The notes: generated from the letters alone by a model not told the origin. DNA of 19,676 nucleotides from Asterionellopsis glacialis (GCA_014885115.2 WKLE02001703.1:38563-58238), one strand, 5' to 3'; numbered from the stretch's first letter, positions 1 through 11,693 are shown. Made by a program: numbers and translations.

Positions 1-783
1 TGTTGTTGTTGTGACAGATGATGCAAACGTTGTATTGGGCGCAAATCTCTGAGCCATTATACCACTACCGGTAATACCGCCCAGGGTTATGCCTGCTGCC
101 TTGTTGGCTTGTTGTCTTTGAGATGCCAACATCCGTTCGGCACGTGATCCATGACGTTCATAGGCTTGTCCTGGCGCACGCCCTGTACTTTCTTCATTCC
201 CCCCAGTCGGACCCGAAGAGGTATCCTTTTTAAAGGCATATTGGACAGTAATTTGACGATTGCATAAGTATTGTTGATTCATACAATCGATCGCTGCATC
301 ACTTGATTCAAAATTATCGTAGGATACAAAGCCAAATCCTCTAGATTGATTCGTATCTTCATCTCTCATAATTTTGGGTGGCCGTATAAGCGTCCCAAAT
401 GCTGAAAATGTATCATACAATATGGTTTCATCGACATCTTGCGGATCTAGGTTACCAATAAACAAATTGGCACCGACATCTTTGGAAAGTTCGGCTTGTT
501 TGCTGTTGAGAGATGATTTCGAGACACGGATAGGACGTCCATATAATTTTAACATGTTCATGACGGTTTGCGCATAGTCAGCATCTAATATATCGGTGAA
601 TTCGACGAACCCGTATCCATTGTGAACTTGTGTTACCTTATCTTTCGGCATAAAGACCGATTGAACACGTCCCACTTGCACAAATAACTCCAGTAACAAA
701 TCTTCAGTGACTTGGGGTTCTAAATTACCCACATACACGGTAGCATCTTGATTCCGATGTTCCACTTGTGCTAAACTTGCCAT
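1..783 (-). CDS. SF3B4: Splicing factor 3B subunit 4 (SAP49/Hsh49), 5' part
   Basis: Reading leftwards from the ATG at 783-781, the minus strand is open to the window edge (261 residues, no stop, no intron), so the gene continues outside. Two RRM domains are clear. RRM1 (about residues 14-91) has RNP2 VYVGNL at 16-21 and RNP1 NGYGFVEF at 55-62. RRM2 (about 104-183) has RNP2 LFIGNL at 107-112 and RNP1 RGFGFVSY at 148-155. The stretches [47 protein letters not shown] and [17 protein letters not shown] are diagnostic of SF3B4 among RRM proteins. The family member is a subunit of SF3b in the U2 snRNP; it contacts SF3B2 and pre-mRNA near the branch site in the nucleus. After RRM2 comes the usual [11 protein letters not shown] segment; the Pro-rich tail expected in this family lies beyond the edge. 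The human protein is about 420 residues, so roughly 60% is visible. It is divergent from RRP5. Confidence 0.97.
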   Translation of the reverse strand, partial: MASLAQVEHRNQDATVYVGNLEPQVTEDLLLELFVQVGRVQSVFMPKDKVTQVHNGYGFVEFTDILDADYAQTVMNMLKLYGRPIRVSKSSLNSKQAELSKDVGANLFIGNLDPQDVDETILYDTFSAFGTLIRPPKIMRDEDTNQSRGFGFVSYDNFESSDAAIDCMNQQYLCNRQITVQYAFKKDTSSGPTGGNEESTGRAPGQAYERHGSRAERMLASQRQQANKAAGITLGGITGSGIMAQRFAPNTTFASSVTTTT

Positions 784-1670
784 GGTTATTGTTGTTTCTC
801 GCTATTCTTGTGGACTTATAATTCTATCCAAGAAAGAAGAGACGATGAGCACTGGCGAGCTAAATTGTACTCTTGAATCCCATGGAGGGTAAAAGAAGCG
901 AGTAACACAGGTGCAAAACTTTTGATATGTGAGGCGTGAGGCCACTGTGGATGTATTAGGTATTAGCAAAAATATGCTATAATTTTCAGAATATCCCCTT
1001 CATTTAATTTTAACTATATAAACAAATATGTAAAAGGGTGTTATATTATAAATATATATAACCATAAACCTGAAATCGGAGTGCGGGTTATTCGAACGGT
1101 GGCAGATCGACGCAGATATTAAAATAATAAATAATATTAAGGACGAGGCTATTATTTCTACGGACTGCCCCGCCCTCTCCCCATCAGCCCAAAAACACTC
1201 CATCGACATATTATATTACACAGTAATACAAACAAACTCTGTAGGTAGTCCTACTTCTGTCCGTCTCCCATCCTTGGGATCCTCAAGAAACAGAGAAAGA
1301 AGCATTCTCGCGCAACCAGCCATTCTCGAGATGTGGAACTGAATTGTCCTCAATCGACTGGCGGTCAGACGCATGTCTCAAAACCACTGAAAAATCTTTC
1401 TTGATTTCCTTCACAAACTTTGATTTTTTGGAATCGTCGTTGGCTACAAAAAGGTATTTGCTTTGGTTGTGTGTTCCGCTGTGCTTGTTTTTTCTTCCGC
1501 AGAACAAAAATCCACCCACCGTCACCTTCTAGGAACACGCAAGAACACGCTATAGTCTAAGCAGTGATTCAAGAAAGGAGAACTCACAGTCTGTCTAGTG
1601 GCGACAAAGTTGTGTGTGTCTTGAAGGAAACGAATTAACGTGGGGCAAAAGTAACGTTCCGCAAATAAAA
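784..1670. promoter_or_regulatory. Divergent intergenic region SF3B4/RRP5 (887 bases)
   Basis: This spacer separates the start codons of two divergently transcribed housekeeping genes and must hold both 5' UTRs and promoters. It has an AT-rich core (about 960-1060) with repeated TATA-like runs, and a small inverted repeat GTAGG-TAGT-CCTAC at 1241-1254. Open frames of 60-80 codons at 1283-1532 occur on both strands over the same bases and show no recognisable protein, so no gene is called. Exact promoter elements cannot be fixed by eye. Confidence 0.5.
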
Positions 1671-4600
1671 ATGGTTCTGAACGAAGAAACATCATTCCCT
1701 CGTGGACGTCGGTCTGTCGCAACTCCATCAACGACAGATGCTGCTACCAAGAAATCATCAAGTAGCGGTCGCAAACGTTCAGCATCACAAGATTTCGGTG
1801 GTGATTCGTCTTCCAAATCAAAAAAGAAACCACAAGATAATGATTTCCTGTTTGGTACACCTGCATCGGAACACACGAGTCGCAAAAAGGGTAAGAAACA
1901 AAAAAAGGAAAGTACATCTTCATCGTTCTCTGGAAGTCAAGCAACATCGCTGTTACCCTTGGGTGGTGGTGGAGTCGTTCAACCCTCCTCGGGGAAACAC
2001 CAGAAAGAAGCTACTATTGAAGCTTTAAGTTTTGGTAAATTAGCCAAGGGTACTAAATTGTTGGGTATTGTACGAGAACTTCAACCAGAATATGCTGTGG
2101 TATCCTTGCCCAACCTTTTATCAGGATACATTTTGAAAAAAGAGGTATGTTTTCTACTTTGCGTGTTTGCCTTGATGATTAGTGCGTGTTTGCCTTGATG
2201 ATTAGTCTACACTTGGCATTTGGATGATGAGTAGCTTACACAAACTTATCTTGTCTTGCTCCTTTCTTTCATGACACAATTTTAAATTCATAATTGTAGA
2301 ATGATCCATTGCCTTTAACACGTGCCTTGAGAGTAGGTCAAGTGTTGGCAGTTGTGATTCTAAAAACTGCGACAGAAACTGTGGGCAAGGGTAAAAATCA
2401 AGTCAAACGACGACGTATTCAAGTATCTATCCTACCATCGTCCATCAATATGAATGCTGGTGTCATTGCACCCTCCAAAACGAGTTGCCTCCGTGGACAA
2501 ATTAAAAGTGTCGAAGATCATGGTTGTTTAGTTGATTTAGGGCATGGCAAACAAGGGTTTTTACAATTTGAACAAATTGAACCAAACTATAAAGTGTTGG
2601 ACGATGATGATGAGGATTTAGATGACGAAGAGAATAATGAAACCGTCGTTCTGAATACTGGTCGTATCTTAGATTTCACTATCTCCGATAAGTATGATGC
2701 ATCACAAAAAATTGCATCGTTGGCTATCCCATCGCGGACTAAATTATCACAACAATTATTGAAAGCATCACCTCTGAGCGGTAGCAATGGCAAGAACAAC
2801 AACAATACCAATAATGATATTACACTGTCATCCTTAACACCTGGGTCCTTGGTGGAATGTCGCATTGAAGCATTGGCACGCAATGGATTATGTGTCACAT
2901 TTTTAGGCGGTGTATTTCGCGGTAGTATTGAATTATCCCATTTAGGTGGGTATTGGATCCCTACAAGCAAACAGAGTGATGGGTCTACAGAATGGAAAAA
3001 TGTATTTGCTGCATCGTCTGGAAATGAAAAGATACACAAAGTCAAGGCACGTATTCTATGTGTAGATGCGGCTACGAAAATTGTACGTTTATCATTGTTG
3101 CCACATTTGTTAGATATGTGCCAACCGTCCTCTACAGAATTACCTGAAGTTGGACGGGTTGTACAAGGTGCAACAGTTGTACGATTAGATCCTGGTGTTG
3201 GTGCATTATTGGCATTCCCTAATGATGATGAAGATGATATGGATGAGGATGAAGACCTTGACGAGGATAACAATAGCAAGAAGAAGAAATCTACTGCAGC
3301 TCTTCTGTCTAAGAACCAATCTTATCGTAAAGCATCCAAGGTTCGTGCAGCGTATGTGCATATTTCCAAGGCAATGGATGCAGGTGAAGATACACAAGGT
3401 CGCACACCTGAAAGCGTCTTTGCCAAACACTTTGCACCATCGACGACACACACATGCCGTATTATATCAACATCCAATTGGATTGAAGGTGTAGCATCAT
3501 GTGCTACTGCAGAGAGTGTGGTTGGGGCACATGTATTGACACATGCTGATTTGAAACCTGGCAAGGTGTACCGTAATGTCCCTGTATCATCACATTTAGA
3601 TGGTGGTGGTGTCATTGTCAACTTCGGTATGGGAGTGCGAGGGTTGATACCTATTCAGCATTTGTTTGATACTGCCAATGATGGTGGTGCTGAAAAAAGC
3701 AGTAGGGGCATTACTGGTTTGACACCCTACCGTGCTAAACTTCGTCGTGCTAAGTTCGCTATCGATGCCAAGGTTGATGTACGTGTCTTGGAAGTAGATG
3801 AACGTAATAAGCGCTGTATCCTTACTGCTAAAAAGCCCTTGATTCAAGCAACCGACAGTATTGCATCCTTTGAAGAAGCTGCAGCAATGCCCGTTGGACA
3901 ACAGCTGACAGGATTTATTTCGAATATTGATGATCGTGGTTTGTATATAACATTTTACAACAATGTTTATGGTCGTGTCACTGCCCGAAGTTTAGCAGCT
4001 GAACTTGGTGTTGAAAATCACTATGATGATTATCATGTTGGGGATGTCGTCAAGTGCCGTGTTGTTAGTTGTCGAAAAAGAGACAATTCAAGGGACGGCT
4101 CCACGGCAGGAGGCGACGATGACGACGATGATGCTTCTTCCAAAAATGCTAGCAAATTTTGGGATCTCAACTTGAGTCTCAACCTAAATGCCCCCGATCA
4201 ACAAGACGGAGCTAGCGAGCAACAGTCACAAGAATCACGAAGTCGCAAGGTTGTCTTACAAGCTGGTGCTGTTATACCTCCCAAATGTATGAAGATCGTT
4301 GAACTTACCAAATCGAAGCCCAAGGAATCGGGTGGTATTATTCCAGGGCATGCGGTTGTAAGTATCAAGTCCAAGTACATCACGAGTGGCGGAGAGGAAT
4401 CTCCATCCATGCCATATGTAGAGTGTAAGCTTCCCTTTGATCAACTTGCAGATCAGTATACTCAAGACGACGTTACATCAGCTGAAAGTCTTGATGCACT
4501 TGCCGAAAAATTACTTACGGTGGGAAAGAAGATCAATCAACGTGGTCTTGTCATGGTAGACCCCAAAAAGTCAAGCGAAGATTATGCTACTGGTATTGGA

Positions 4601-7600
4601 TCATTCCCTGTTGTTTCACTCCGTCCATCATTAATTGACACTGCAGAAAAGTTGGCTGCCGAAACTTCGGAAGAAGGAGAAAGAAAATCATCTAGTGGAC
4701 CACTTATCCCAAGTCACGATACCAACCTATTCATGGGAGCATACGTGCAGGGTTATGTAACAAGGATTGATCCACGATATGGTGCTTTTGTTCGATTCTT
4801 GGACAACCTTACAGGTTTAGTACCAAAATTAAAGAAAGGCTTAGATTTGCCTTTGTATGGGACAGTTACTTGCAGAATTATGGCATTGGATGTAACGACC
4901 CGCCCAATGAAGATTTTGCTACGTAAGGCTAAGTCAGGAGGAAAGGAACGAAAGAAGATGGCATTGCCAGATATTAAACCTGGAGATAAGATCGCAGATG
5001 CTGAAGTTGTCGATGTGAACTTCACGAGGGCGACCGTGCAAGTAACTGATGGGAAATATGGAAGTGCCAAAAATATGAGGGCAAGGATTCATGTTACCAT
5101 GGGAGAGTCAAAATCTTTACCAATTCAAGTTGTGGGAAAGAAGAAAAAACTGTATGTACAGGGTTCATCTATTGATGACGAGAACAGTGAGCCGCAGATA
5201 AACAAAGGTCACCCTTTCTACAAGTGGAAGGCGGGCAAGAGAATTTCTGATTTGACTTGTGTTGCTGTTGATACTCGCAACGGTGTTGCCTATGTTGAAC
5301 TCACCAATCAAGAAATCGATTCAACTCAAACTTTTGTAGAAAAGGCTTCTGAGCTTCGCCCAGGATCTGTAACATCTTCTATTGTAACGTACGTGCCAAA
5401 AAATAATAGAGGGCTTTGGGTCCAGATGTCACCTGGTGTTTCGGGATACATTCCAGCTCTTGAGTTATCTACTGATGCTCATGTGCTTAATAATTTGAGA
5501 GCATACTACCATATTGGTGCTCGGATTAATTGTTGTGTCATGGATAAGTCCTTGTGGGATAAGAAGAAGCGTGGAGGTAGAAAGCTTCATGATGATGGTG
5601 ACGTAAAGAAGAAAGACAAGGATATAGCATTCTTATCCTCTTTAATGTTTGAGCAACAACAGAAGGTAAAGGAAGACAATATTGATTCTAAGCTTACGCT
5701 GGATAAACCCCTTCGAGGCGACCTTGTTGTTGGTCAAATAAATCGTTCTATCCCCATTAAAGATGCTCCCGCACTTATGATAGATTTGAGAGGAGGCTTT
5801 GTCGGACGCTGCTGTATCACCGAGCTGGAAGAAGTAGACGAATGGATCAACATGCCACTTGGTAGATTACAGGGTGGCAAAGACGCTAAAGATGATAAAA
5901 AACAAGAAGACAAGAATGTTGTCACTGATGAAGAAGATGGTGAAGACGATGATGACTCCATGGAAATTGACCCAGAACTTGAAGAGGATGAAGAGACTGT
6001 GAGGTACGTTTTGCCTTTTGCAGGATTGCATCATCGACTTATAATGCATGACCAGAACGGTCTCTTGATTAAAAACACAAGGGACTGTGAAGGTACAAAA
6101 ATATCATGTTTTTGTGTAATTGCATAAAATATACACTAGAACGGTTGGTGTGGAGAGGCTCGCATCTTTTTCACAGCGGGTCGCAATGAAATACTGATTA
6201 CATTTTTATTGAATTCACAAATGAGGTGATTTGCTCACTCTTGCTCATTTTTGTCCACTATTTATCAGCAACGAACAACATCAAGTAGGGGAGTATCCTC
6301 ATGGGATGTTTGTCAGCTGTCGAGTGTTAGCAGGTATCCCATCTAACCCTATGGTGGAAGTGAGTCTTCGTTCAAGTCGGCTAGAAGGTGACTTGGATTC
6401 TGATGAAATCCCAGAAGCTAAAGAAATGGTTCAAGCATTTGTTGTAGACACTAATAAGAAGGGTTGTTTTGTGCGGCTATCACGCCAGGTTGAAGGCAGG
6501 GTCATACTGAAAGAACTTTGTGATGGTTTTTTGCATGATCCAGCAGCATCGTACCCCATGGGTCGTCTTGTGGTAGGAAAAATTAAGTCTGTCACCGAAT
6601 CATCCAAAAGCAAACGAAAAAAACACACTGTAAAGGCTGTTGTTGACATTGATATGAGAGAATCCACACTACTCGAAAGCAAAGATAAGATTCAGCTAGA
6701 AGATGTTGAAGTTGGGACCAAGCACAAGGGTAGTGTTACTCGTATCGAGAGTTATGGTGTCTTCGTTCGCCTTGAAAACAGCGATGTCTCTGGTTTGGTC
6801 CACAAGAGCGAATGCAGTGACAACTATATCAAGAATCTTGAAGATTTGTATGATCCAGGTGACCTAGTTAAGGTTCTTGTTGTCAAGGTTGACAAAGAGC
6901 AAAAACGCGTTGGCCTAAGTATGAAGGCCAGTCACTTCAGGGACGACGAAGATTCTGATGATGATTCTTCTATCGGCTCCTCTATGGATGCAGAAGACTT
7001 TGACGACGATGATGTAGACAGCAGTGATGAAGAAGATGCAGAAATGCCAGAAGCTGTAGCCAGCAGTGACAATGAAGATGGCCTTGATTCCGAAGATGAG
7101 AACTACGCTTCCAAGCTTGCAGCTCAGATGCAAGATGAAGGTGATGGCAGCTCTAAGGAAGTCTCTGAAGATTCCGACGATGACAGCAATGAAGATTCCG
7201 ACGACGATGACGATTCTTCTTCCGATGAAGATGAGACCCTCAAAACGGATTTGATGGACACAGATGTCGGTTTTGATTGGGGAGCTGGTGCAGCATCAGG
7301 TGCGGCCAAAGATAGCAATAATGACGATGATGATTCTTCCTCTTCAGATGAGGACAGTGACGAAGACGACGACGAAGAAGAAGCTGGAAAATCAGGTCAC
7401 AAATCACGACGGAAGGCTGCTGCCAGACGACGGGAAGAACAAGAGATCGCTCGTCGTGAAACTGCCCTTGCAGATGGAACCGCAGATGAAAACCCTGAAA
7501 CCGCTGCAGACTTTGAGCGTTTGTTGGCAAGTGACCCTAATCGATCGGAGCATTGGATTCGTTATATGGCATACCATTTGTCTTTGGCCGACATCCAAAG

Positions 7601-8324
7601 TGCTCGCAGTGTCGCAGAAAGAGCCTTTGACAGAATTGAATTTCGTCAAGAGGGTGAAAAGCTCAATGTCTGGACAGCTCTCCTAACGTTGGAGCTCAAG
7701 TACGGTAGCAAGGAATCCTTACAAGAAACTGTAGGTCGTGCATGTCAACACAACAATCCCAAGCAAGTGTATTTGCGAGTTTGTGAAATGCTCGAAAAAG
7801 AAGTTGATGCTTCCTCTTCTTCGATGGAATCAGTCGAAAGAGCTGACGAAATGTTCAAGAAAATGTGTAAAAAATTCAAGAGTAAAAAGTCAGTTTGGAT
7901 TGCTCATTTACAATATCTAATCAAGGGCGGAAGGCATCAGGAAGCCCATACATTGTTGAAGCGATCTCTGACAAGTCTACCGGAATACAAACATGTAGAA
8001 ACAATGTCGAAGTTTGCTCAAATGGAATTTGAATTTGGAAGCCCAGAACGTGGACGCACTATCTTTGATGGGTTACTTGAGAAGTACCCAAAACGGCTAG
8101 ACTTGCTCTTTGTGTATGTTGATAAGGAAATCAAGAATGGTGAAATCGACACAGCTCGTGGATTGTTCGAGAAGACGACCCGGAACAAAAAGAAATTGAG
8201 CGATAAACAGATGAAGAGTTTATTCAAGAAATGGTATCGAATGGAAGAAACAGATGGCACAGACGAAAGTCGTGAACATGTGAAGAACGCTGCTAGAGCC
8301 TATGTGGAACGTAGTAGTAAGTAA
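1671..8324 (+). CDS. RRP5: rRNA biogenesis protein RRP5 (PDCD11 homologue), three exons
   Basis: Exons are 1671-2144, 2300-6092 and 6289-8324, which join to 2100 codons plus stop in one frame. The first in-frame ATG (1671) has A at -3 and G at +4; the open frame upstream starts only at a GTG. RRP5 binds pre-rRNA in the nucleolus and is needed for early cleavages making 18S and 5.8S rRNA. At least ten S1-type RNA-binding repeats are visible, for example near residues 120-180, 218-300, 338-425, 576-669, 688-749, 968-1035, 1177-1270, 1467-1528 and 1563-1635; the last (GSVTRIESYGVFVRLE, SGLVHKSE) is the most canonical. A very acidic Asp/Glu/Ser tract follows (about 1640-1788). The C-terminus (about 1827-2080) has HAT/TPR-like repeats with typical RRP5 sequences such as FERLLASDPNRSEHWIRYM and FAQMEFEFGSPERGRTIF. 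Yeast (about 1730) and human (about 1870) proteins are shorter; the extra length is mostly acidic or Lys-rich linkers. Confidence 0.97.
2145..2299 (+). other. RRP5 intron 1 (155 bases, phase 0)
   Basis: Donor AGAG|GTATGT and acceptor TAATTGTAG|AATGAT remove an in-frame stop and join KKE to NDPLPLTRALRVGQV inside the first S1 domain. It contains a perfect 23-base tandem duplication (separate entry). Confidence 0.9.
2161..2206 (+). repeat. Perfect 23-base tandem duplication in RRP5 intron 1
   Basis: Positions 2161-2183 and 2184-2206 are identical, starting GCGTGTTTGCC and ending GATTAGT. There are exactly two copies and no decay, which suggests a recent slippage or duplication event. It lies about 15 bases after the donor and leaves both splice sites intact. 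Confidence 0.95.
6093..6288 (+). other. RRP5 intron 2 (196 bases, phase 1)
   Basis: Donor GAAG|GTACAA at 6093 and acceptor CATCAAGTAG|GG at 6288 restore the frame as DCE-G-EYPHGMFVSCRV. The more pyrimidine-rich acceptor TTATCAG at 6268 would put a stop (TAG) in frame six codons later. The downstream AG is therefore preferred, although it has a purine-rich approach. Confidence 0.75.
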
Positions 8325-8428
8325 GATATATAGCATACAATTGCATCAAATAACTAACAAGTAAAGTGCTTAAATAGAAACATAACTACCAGGTACATTT
8401 GCAAAGCCGTATGCATGCTAGTAAAAAT
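8325..8428. other. Short convergent 3' spacer between RRP5 and FRE/NOX gene
   Basis: Only 104 bases separate the two stop codons (RRP5 TAA at 8322-8324; TGA of the minus-strand gene at 8429-8431), so the 3' UTRs probably overlap or are very short. It contains one copy of the TACCAGGTA palindrome at 8387-8395. Confidence 0.85.
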
Positions 8429-11135
8429 TCAGAAGACTTCTTCATGAAGATCAAATCTTACTTTTGAGTCGGAGTACCTTAAACATGCTTTATGGCAAAG
8501 GAGTGCAACTTGCTTGGGGGCGCAGATGCAAACAGCCACCCGCTTCTCCCGCCTTACAAGTGCTTCTGCTCTCATGTTGACAAAAAAATTGTCTACATTA
8601 GGGCGACCAACCTTTATCAATGGATTGCTTGTGATTTTGTCTTCGTCCTTCTTTTCTGTTAGATATAACTCTATGTCGAGAACGCCGTAGGGATCCTCAT
8701 CGTTTTGTAAGAAAGTTTCTTGAGCAATTTGCTGTTCATCGGGTTTACTTGGAAAGTACAACGGATTGTCGTCTTGTTCCAGCTCTGAGAGGTCAGATAA
8801 TAAGTATTGAGCATCAGATGTTTCTTGTTCATCACCAGTTGGAGTTTCCAGCTTCTCGCCGATTAGATTGCGACCAGAAAAGTTCATTTGTTTCTGGACT
8901 TGATTGTTCCTATTTTTTATTTTGTCAAATTTGAAGATAGAGAGTGACGAGAGCCATTCAGTCCTGTTTTGTTCAACATCGAGTGCCAGTGAAGGGCGAG
9001 GTTGGCATAGTTCCTCTGATTCACTCGTTTCTGAAGTTGCCAGTTTTTGGGAGACCTCTCTTCCGACATTATATATTTCCTTTTTTGTATCTTTTCCTCC
9101 ACTTAGCTGGCAGTCAACGCCAGTCCAAGTCCCGATATTTGCATCTGCGACCTTGATGCAGCCAGGGCGGTCTCTTATAAAATTTTCAGTTGCAGTTACC
9201 TTTCCATCTACTTTCTCAACATTAGTAGGGAAATATGGTTGAAGATATTTTAATCTGCACCGAAAAAAAATCAAGTACCAGTTTTCTTCTATTTCGAACT
9301 TCTGTTTTTTTATCCTTCACGCGGGCTTGATGTGGTGCTTCATCCTCAGGATATTTTTCGGAAAGCTGTTCGCCCGAAAAAAAACTTGGAGGTACGAGAC
9401 TAAGTGCCGTCGAGGCAACGCTAATTGGGTTTCCTTCTTCAACGTCTGAAAGTATTGATTGCGAGATGCTTAAATCACAAACATCATCCCTTCTAATATT
9501 CCGTGAGTTTATAATCTCTCGGCTGGAAGCATCAATCTGGTCTAGGCTTCTGATAGTATGGTGTATGCTACTGCCTCGACGAGTGATATCCATGTCTTGT
9601 ATAGCAGTAGGATCCCGCTCCATCCAATAAAAACGAAGCTTCTTGATTTCCCTACGTTTGGTGGCGTGCTCAAACACCAACTGGTTACAAATCGATTGCA
9701 TCGGTGTTACACCGATACCTCCACTAAGGAGCATTATCATTTTGTAGCGGGTAGAACTGATTAGATCAACACCAATTGAACCATAGGGACCTTCTAACAA
9801 AATGCTGACTTCTTGCTTCGTTCCTGCCAACTTGTGTAACGCATTGGTCCATGATCCTATCTTACGGATACATATAGTAACACTATCTTCTAGTGGACAA
9901 CTACTTAAGCTGAAGGGGTGCCATTCAAATATACTTAAATCTGGAACAGCAATTCGCACGTACTGTCCTGGATTGTAATCAAAGTCCCTTGTCTTTGGAA
10001 AACTAAGCTCTACAACAGTGTCACTAATGTGTCTCAATTTTCCTTGTTTTGGATATCGAAAATGTGCCATATATACTTTTCTCAAAAGGATGTCCACACC
10101 CCAAGTAAGACTGCCTAGGATAGGAATCAATACTCCTGTGTGATAAAAGGCACAACCCAAACACGTAGTAGCAAAGATGGCATGGATGTAAAAGAAAACT
10201 TCAAAAACTTTCCTTCTCATGTACGGGATACTTGTTAGGAGCATGATAGTTATAGCCAAAAAAAGCAATGTACCACCAGTATTGACAGAGTCGGAAAGAC
10301 AAAACTTAACAAAATCAGAACCTCCGTCAGGCCAAGCTGTTGTAGGTACGGTTCCTGTAATACTAGATGGTACTGGGTGGACAAATGCAACATAGGTATG
10401 GAGAATACCAGTAGCAAATGCTGTACGTCCTGCAAGTTTGTGATACCACAAGGATCGTTCAAACGGAATACCAATCAACAGTGTGAGGAAGGAGTTCCGC
10501 ATACCTGTAGCAAAGGCAAAGATCAAGGGGGTCCGTGACGCGTGTCCAGTGATGGAAACAGAGGGATCCACAAAAGATCGGACAGCCCCAACTACAAAGA
10601 ATGCAACAAATGGCATGACCAAGAAGAGTTCACCATAGGTAAGGAATATGTCAAATTTGTGAAGTATCTTATTGGATGCAAGGACTCGTCTTTGAAGTGG
10701 GTGGGATAGATTCCGCCGTATGGTGTATAGTTTTTGGAAGGGTCCAAGAAGAGCTGGGAATTTTCGAAGTAAGAAGTAAAGGGGCGGGAACTCAATGGCC
10801 GGATGAGGGAGATTCAGATTATCATTGACAAATTCATTAAGCTTTTGAGGCTCGTCTTTGAGAGTTTCTTTTATTTTGATAGTACTCGTTGGGTGTGAAT
10901 GAGTTGAGAGGTTTTCCGAATTAGACAGCTCCGAGATGACTGAATTTAGGCTTAGGCGACGAGGTTGAATTTGCTTTCCTAGGAGAATATTTGTATCATT
11001 TGGTTTAACATAGGTTTTTGACTCTGCAGTCAGCATACTACCATCATAGTGGTTGTTGTTGATAGCATAGTTCCTTTCATGAGAAAATAACGAATTGCTT
11101 CCGGTATCTGGGTAACCCTTTTCGTTATCGTTCAT
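8429..11135 (-). CDS. Ferric reductase / NADPH oxidase family transmembrane flavocytochrome
   Basis: The start ATG is at 11135-11133. The first exon runs to about 9279 (619 codons); the second exon ends at TGA 8429-8431; total is about 875-880 residues. A cytosolic N-terminus (about 160 residues) precedes about six TM helices (164-350). Four haem-ligand histidines are visible: H232/H246 and H318/H332. Each pair is spaced H-x13-H, the spacing of yeast FRE ferric reductases, whereas NOX2 has x13 and x12. The FAD motif HPFSLSS (406-412) and NAD(P)H motif SGGIGVTPMQS (471-481) follow, then FYWMERD (502-508). After a low-complexity insert of about 280 residues the family C-terminus resumes: YLTEKK, GRPNVDNFF, VAVCICAPK and FDLHEEVF. 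The protein should move electrons from NAD(P)H across a membrane to Fe(III) or O2. The usual Cys-Gly-Pro of the last NAD(P)H motif is Cys-Ala-Pro. Substrate (iron or oxygen) is not decided by sequence. Confidence 0.9.
9200..9278 (-). other. Probable small intron (or frameshift) in the FRE/NOX gene
   Basis: The two coding frames differ by +1 and overlap at 9222-9274, in a non-conserved linker. A frame-correct intron starts at CTG|GTACTT (9278) and ends at AG 9200 (79 bases) or AG 9215 (64 bases). It contains CCCTACTAAT, a good branch-site match. The nearer TAG acceptor at 9208 would lead straight to a stop. A sequencing or real indel in the eight-T run (minus strand) is the alternative. Confidence 0.55.
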
Positions 11136-11685
11136 TTTATACGGTACTTTACATCTAAGGTCAATTTGTTTGGGTTGCAGACATTATGAGAACACACCCA
11201 TAGAAATCATATGGAAGTGGCGAATGAAGTGCCGCAAAGGAAACTTTTCATAAAAACAAAAATAAATCTTAATGATTTTCAATATCACTCCAACAGATAC
11301 TCCTCTCTAGAGAGAGGACTACCAATTATGTCCTTCGACGCACGAATGTACAAAGAAATAAATTGAAATTGGTTGGTCTAACATGATTCTTTACAGTTCC
11401 AGTACCTTGTATCTACATGGTACCACTGTACAGGCATACCAGGTACCGGTAGGTACTTAATAAATGACTGATTTACGATTGACTAGGCATTTCAATAATA
11501 TGATACAGTACCAGTACCTGGTAGTCCTTGGCTTTCGCAGTACCACAGGACCTATGATGGCCCATCCGGGAAAGGAATGATTACTGATCCGGGACCATTG
11601 AGAGTTTGTTCACGATAAGCCGACCAGGGGGCTTATGGGGGGGAGTGGCGCTAAACAACATTATATTTGTCCGCTGACTTTCAGA

Positions 11686-11693
11686 TGACGTCA
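11686..11693. promoter_or_regulatory. TGACGTCA palindrome (CRE/bZIP-type site)
   Basis: A perfect 8-base CRE lies 551 bases upstream of the FRE/NOX start codon. In the diatom Phaeodactylum, TGACGT/ACGTCA elements act in CO2/cAMP-responsive promoters. Function here is inference from the motif only. Confidence 0.35.

Noticed and set aside
1080..1110. TTCGAA core in GGTTATTCGAACGG as a tRNA T-arm
   Set aside because: No matching acceptor, D-arm or anticodon stem could be placed around it.
1283..1532. Overlapping 62- and 80-codon frames on both strands
   Set aside because: No domain, and both strands are open over the same bases, as expected by chance in a promoter region.
1614..1670. Upstream extension of RRP5 by 19 codons
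   Set aside because: It begins at GTG, not ATG; the ATG at 1671 is the first in frame and in good context.
2587..3279. Minus-strand 230-codon open frame inside RRP5
   Set aside because: It is serine-rich and arises as the complement of acidic GAT/GAA codons; the plus strand is clear RRP5.
6950..7385. GAT/GAA-rich repeats as a possible repeat array
   Set aside because: They are the coding sequence of the RRP5 acidic tract; units are irregular and in frame.
8904..9242. Plus-strand 112-codon frame opposite the FRE/NOX gene
   Set aside because: It overlaps the coding C-terminal exon of the minus-strand gene and shows no family match.
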